A stretch of DNA of 64,000 nucleotides from Actinokineospora globicatena (lineage in GTDB: Bacteria > Actinomycetota > Actinomycetes > Mycobacteriales > Pseudonocardiaceae). The translations under genes and the position numbers were made by a program. Of the stretch, positions 61,938 through 64,000 are shown in pieces (the stretch's first letter is position 1; each line of letters starts with the position of its first letter). The stretch spans positions 1,054,001 to 1,118,000 of the forward strand of contig NZ_JAMTCR010000002.1 of assembly GCF_024171945.1 (NCBI RefSeq), written 5' to 3'. The notes below the pieces were generated by a model. The model made no database searches. It was not told the origin of the DNA and saw only the letters and a program-made list of their open reading frames with translations.

Positions 61938-64000
61938 GTGGCCGGACGTGACACCGACGAGGTCGGGGGTGTGCTCGACCCGCACTCCCCCGACCCGCCC
62001 GCGTGGGCCGTCATGCAGGCCGCCGACGTCGTGCGCCGGGTGGACCCGGAGAACGGCGGCGTGCTGCGGCGGCGCAGACCGACGACGGTTCCGGTGGTCA
62101 GCGTCAGTGACCGCTACCTGGTGGGTCCGCTCGACCTGCGCGCGGTGGAGTTCCCGTACCTGCTGGAGTTCGTGCGCTGCCGGTTCGAGCAACCGCCGGA
62201 CGTGCGCCAGGCCAGGCTGGCCGGGGTCGAGTTCCGCGACTGCTGGTTACCCGGGCTGCAGGGCCGCAACCTGCGCAGCGACAACGACCTGCAGTTCGTC
62301 GGCGGGACCGTCATCGCGGGCAGCCTCGACCTGACCGACGGCGAGATCCACGGCACCCTCGTGCTCTCCGGCGCCACCCTCGCCCCGACCAAGGGCCCCG
62401 CGCTGCACGGCGACCGGCTGCACCTGGCGGGCGCCCTGCTCGCGCCGAACCTCGTCGCCAGGGGCGAGGTCCGCATCCCCGGCCTGCGCAGCGGCGGCAA
62501 CCTCAACTTCGCCGGTGCCCACCTGGACAACCCGCGCGGCATCGCCATGAACGGCAACGGCCTGCAGGTCGGCGGCAACCTGCACCTGACGGCCGACCCG
62601 CGCACCGGTACCCCGTTCCGCTGCGACGGCCAGCTGTTCCTGCCCAGCGCCCGCGTCGACAGCGACTTCTCCCTGCGCGGCGCCCGGCTCACCCCGCGCA
62701 CCGAGCACTCCCGCCCGGTGCCCCCGGACGACCCGTTCTTCGACCCCAACGCCACCCTCGTCGCCGATCGGTCCAGGGTGGACGGCAACGTCAACCTCGA
62801 CCGCGACTTCACGAGCAGCGGCACGGTTCGCATCGTCAACGCCCACATCGGCGGCTCCCTGCGCCTGTCGCACGCGCGGGTCGACCTGTCCGGCGGGCAG
62901 GAGACGTTCGTCGAGCAGGACGGGGCAGGCCCGGGGCCGTACCCGGACCGGGCGCTGCACCTGGACGGCACCGAGGTCCGCGGCGGGATCGACGCCAGGG
63001 ACGCGCGGGTCGCCGGGCAGATCCGCCTGGTCGACGTGAAGGTGCAGGGCAGCGTCCTGTTCGACCGCGCGGTGCTGAGCAACCGCAACGGCGACGCCAT
63101 CGAGGGCAGGCGGTTCTCCGTCGGCGGCAACCTCGACGGCCGCTCGCTGCTGGTGTTCGGCTCGGTCCTGCTGCCGGGCGCCAAGGTCGGCGCGAACCTC
63201 GACCTGCGCGGCAGCCGGTTCGTCGCCCCGGGCAGCTACGCCCGCGACTCGTCCCCGAAGCCATCGCTTGACCTGCGCGTGTCCCACATCGGCCGCGACC
63301 TGATCTGCGCCGAACCGTTCGCCGCGCACGGCGAGATCCGCATGCGCCGCGCGGAGATCCTGCGGGAGACCAACTTCCACGGCGCGGAACTCGGCAACGA
63401 CCGCGACCTGGTCGCCCTCAACGCCTTCGGCATCCAGACCCAGGAACTCCGCCTCGACGTCGCGTCCCCACCCCGGGGCCGCATCGACCTGCGCCACGCC
63501 CGCTGCGCGTTCCTCGCCGACAACGAGAAGTTCTGGTGCGCCCAGGGCCGCATCGAACTCGAGGACTTCCGCTACGACGCCCTCACCACCCCGGTCGAAC
63601 TCGACGACGACGCCGAGATCGAACGCCGCCTGCGCTGGCTCCGCGCGGGCATGCGCGACGTGTACCGGCCGGGGCCGTACGAGCAGTTCGCCCACATGCT
63701 CCGCTCGGCGGGCAACGAGGAACACGCGGCCACCGTCCTGGTGGAGAAACAACGCCGCCGCTACAACGCCCTCGCCGACGGCGCCCGCCTGGCCGCCCCC
63801 GGCATCCGCCTCTGGAGCTGGCTCCAACGCTGGATGGTCGGCTACGGCTACCGCCCCACCCGAGCCCTCGCCTGGCTCTTCGCCTTCCTCATCGCCGGAA
63901 CCCTCTGGTTCTCCGCCGTCCCCGTCCCCCACGAGGCCAACGCCGACGACCACCTCGTCTGGAACCCGGTCCTCTACACCCTCGACCTCTTGGTCCCCAT
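61938..64000 (+). CDS. Large repetitive solenoid-like membrane protein, 5' part
   Basis: The gene runs off the right edge; 687 codons are visible. GTG at 61938 has a GGGGAGGGGG ribosome-binding site. Residues about 60-540 consist of irregular repeats of the form [IVL]xG[SNT]LxL[ST/R]xAxV, e.g. GGNLNFAGAHL, GGNLHLTADP, DGNVNLDRDF, GGSLRLSHARV and GANLDLRGSRF. This suggests a right-handed beta-solenoid like pentapeptide/bactofilin-type repeats. Near 560 a helical region begins, and a membrane helix (PTRALAWLFAFLIAGTLWFS) lies near 635-655. Similar actinomycete proteins carry the uninformative name membrane-associated oxidoreductase; I see no cofactor motif. Confidence 0.65.
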   Translation, partial: MAGRDTDEVGGVLDPHSPDPPAWAVMQAADVVRRVDPENGGVLRRRRPTTVPVVSVSDRYLVGPLDLRAVEFPYLLEFVRCRFEQPPDVRQARLAGVEFRDCWLPGLQGRNLRSDNDLQFVGGTVIAGSLDLTDGEIHGTLVLSGATLAPTKGPALHGDRLHLAGALLAPNLVARGEVRIPGLRSGGNLNFAGAHLDNPRGIAMNGNGLQVGGNLHLTADPRTGTPFRCDGQLFLPSARVDSDFSLRGARLTPRTEHSRPVPPDDPFFDPNATLVADRSRVDGNVNLDRDFTSSGTVRIVNAHIGGSLRLSHARVDLSGGQETFVEQDGAGPGPYPDRALHLDGTEVRGGIDARDARVAGQIRLVDVKVQGSVLFDRAVLSNRNGDAIEGRRFSVGGNLDGRSLLVFGSVLLPGAKVGANLDLRGSRFVAPGSYARDSSPKPSLDLRVSHIGRDLICAEPFAAHGEIRMRRAEILRETNFHGAELGNDRDLVALNAFGIQTQELRLDVASPPRGRIDLRHARCAFLADNEKFWCAQGRIELEDFRYDALTTPVELDDDAEIERRLRWLRAGMRDVYRPGPYEQFAHMLRSAGNEEHAATVLVEKQRRRYNALADGARLAAPGIRLWSWLQRWMVGYGYRPTRALAWLFAFLIAGTLWFSAVPVPHEANADDHLVWNPVLYTLDLLVP

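Noticed and set aside
1..64000. tRNA and rRNA genes
   Set aside because: I found no tRNA-like cloverleaf landmarks or rRNA sequence on either strand by reading; a dedicated covariance search was not possible.

Overview
The window is very GC-rich, with C/G-ending codons, frequent GTG and some TTG starts, and strong Shine-Dalgarno sequences. Its gene set points to an actinomycete: inositol-1-phosphate synthase (mycothiol/PI branch), GTP-dependent PEP carboxykinase, ESX-type EspC/YbaB partners, a PonA1-type penicillin-binding protein and FadA2/FabG4/HtdX. A Pseudonocardiales-type genus is my best guess; the species cannot be read from the sequence. Two blocks keep mycobacterial gene orders known to lie near oriC: ino1-padR-(DUF5318)-ponA1-GT87 at 9.4-16.7 kb (Rv0046c-Rv0051 order) and a trmB/pckG block at 17.8-35 kb (Rv0207c-Rv0211). 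Intergenic DnaA-box-like sites fit an origin-proximal location.

Layout. 0-9.2 kb: end of endonuclease IV, a GT87 membrane glycosyltransferase, RarD, a divergent AraC regulator/SDR pair, an amidohydrolase, an SDR and a Tat-exported PhoX phosphatase. 9.4-19.2 kb: ino1, PadR, DUF5318, ponA1, a second GT87 protein, a divergent nitric-oxide-synthase-like protein and trmB. 19.4-25.4 kb: two duplicated ABC-transporter cassettes, then a TetR-SDR operon. 25.9-32.7 kb: a two-component system and a coupled dynamin/GrpE-like/dynamin operon with an acidic repeat protein. 33.1-37.5 kb: pckG and a DUF3311/Na+-solute symporter pair. 37.5-40.4 kb: small genes and an AAA ATPase bracketed by direct repeats. 40.5-47.3 kb: fadA2 divergent from fabG4-htdX, a TetR regulator that probably controls them, an SCP2 protein and two unknown genes. 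47.5-51.1 kb: a branched-chain 2-oxoacid dehydrogenase operon. 51.6-59.2 kb: an M20 peptidase facing a leftward toxin/immunity operon that ends in endonuclease V, with an ADP-ribosylglycohydrolase upstream. 59.5-64 kb: a polar amino-acid ABC importer and a large solenoid-like membrane protein cut by the window end.

The most notable finding is the 53.7-58.0 kb operon. It reads YbaB-like protein, EspC-like protein, a 650-aa WXG-type polymorphic toxin, a putative immunity protein, a free-standing copy of the toxin C-terminal domain, and a second putative immunity protein that resembles the first. Also notable are an NOS-oxygenase homologue that keeps the haem cysteine but lacks the arginine-binding glutamate and the C-terminal pterin region, the dynamin-GrpE-dynamin operon, an interspersed foldback repeat family within G/T-skewed islands, and pairs of DnaA-box-like nonamers with a constant 19-nt spacing.
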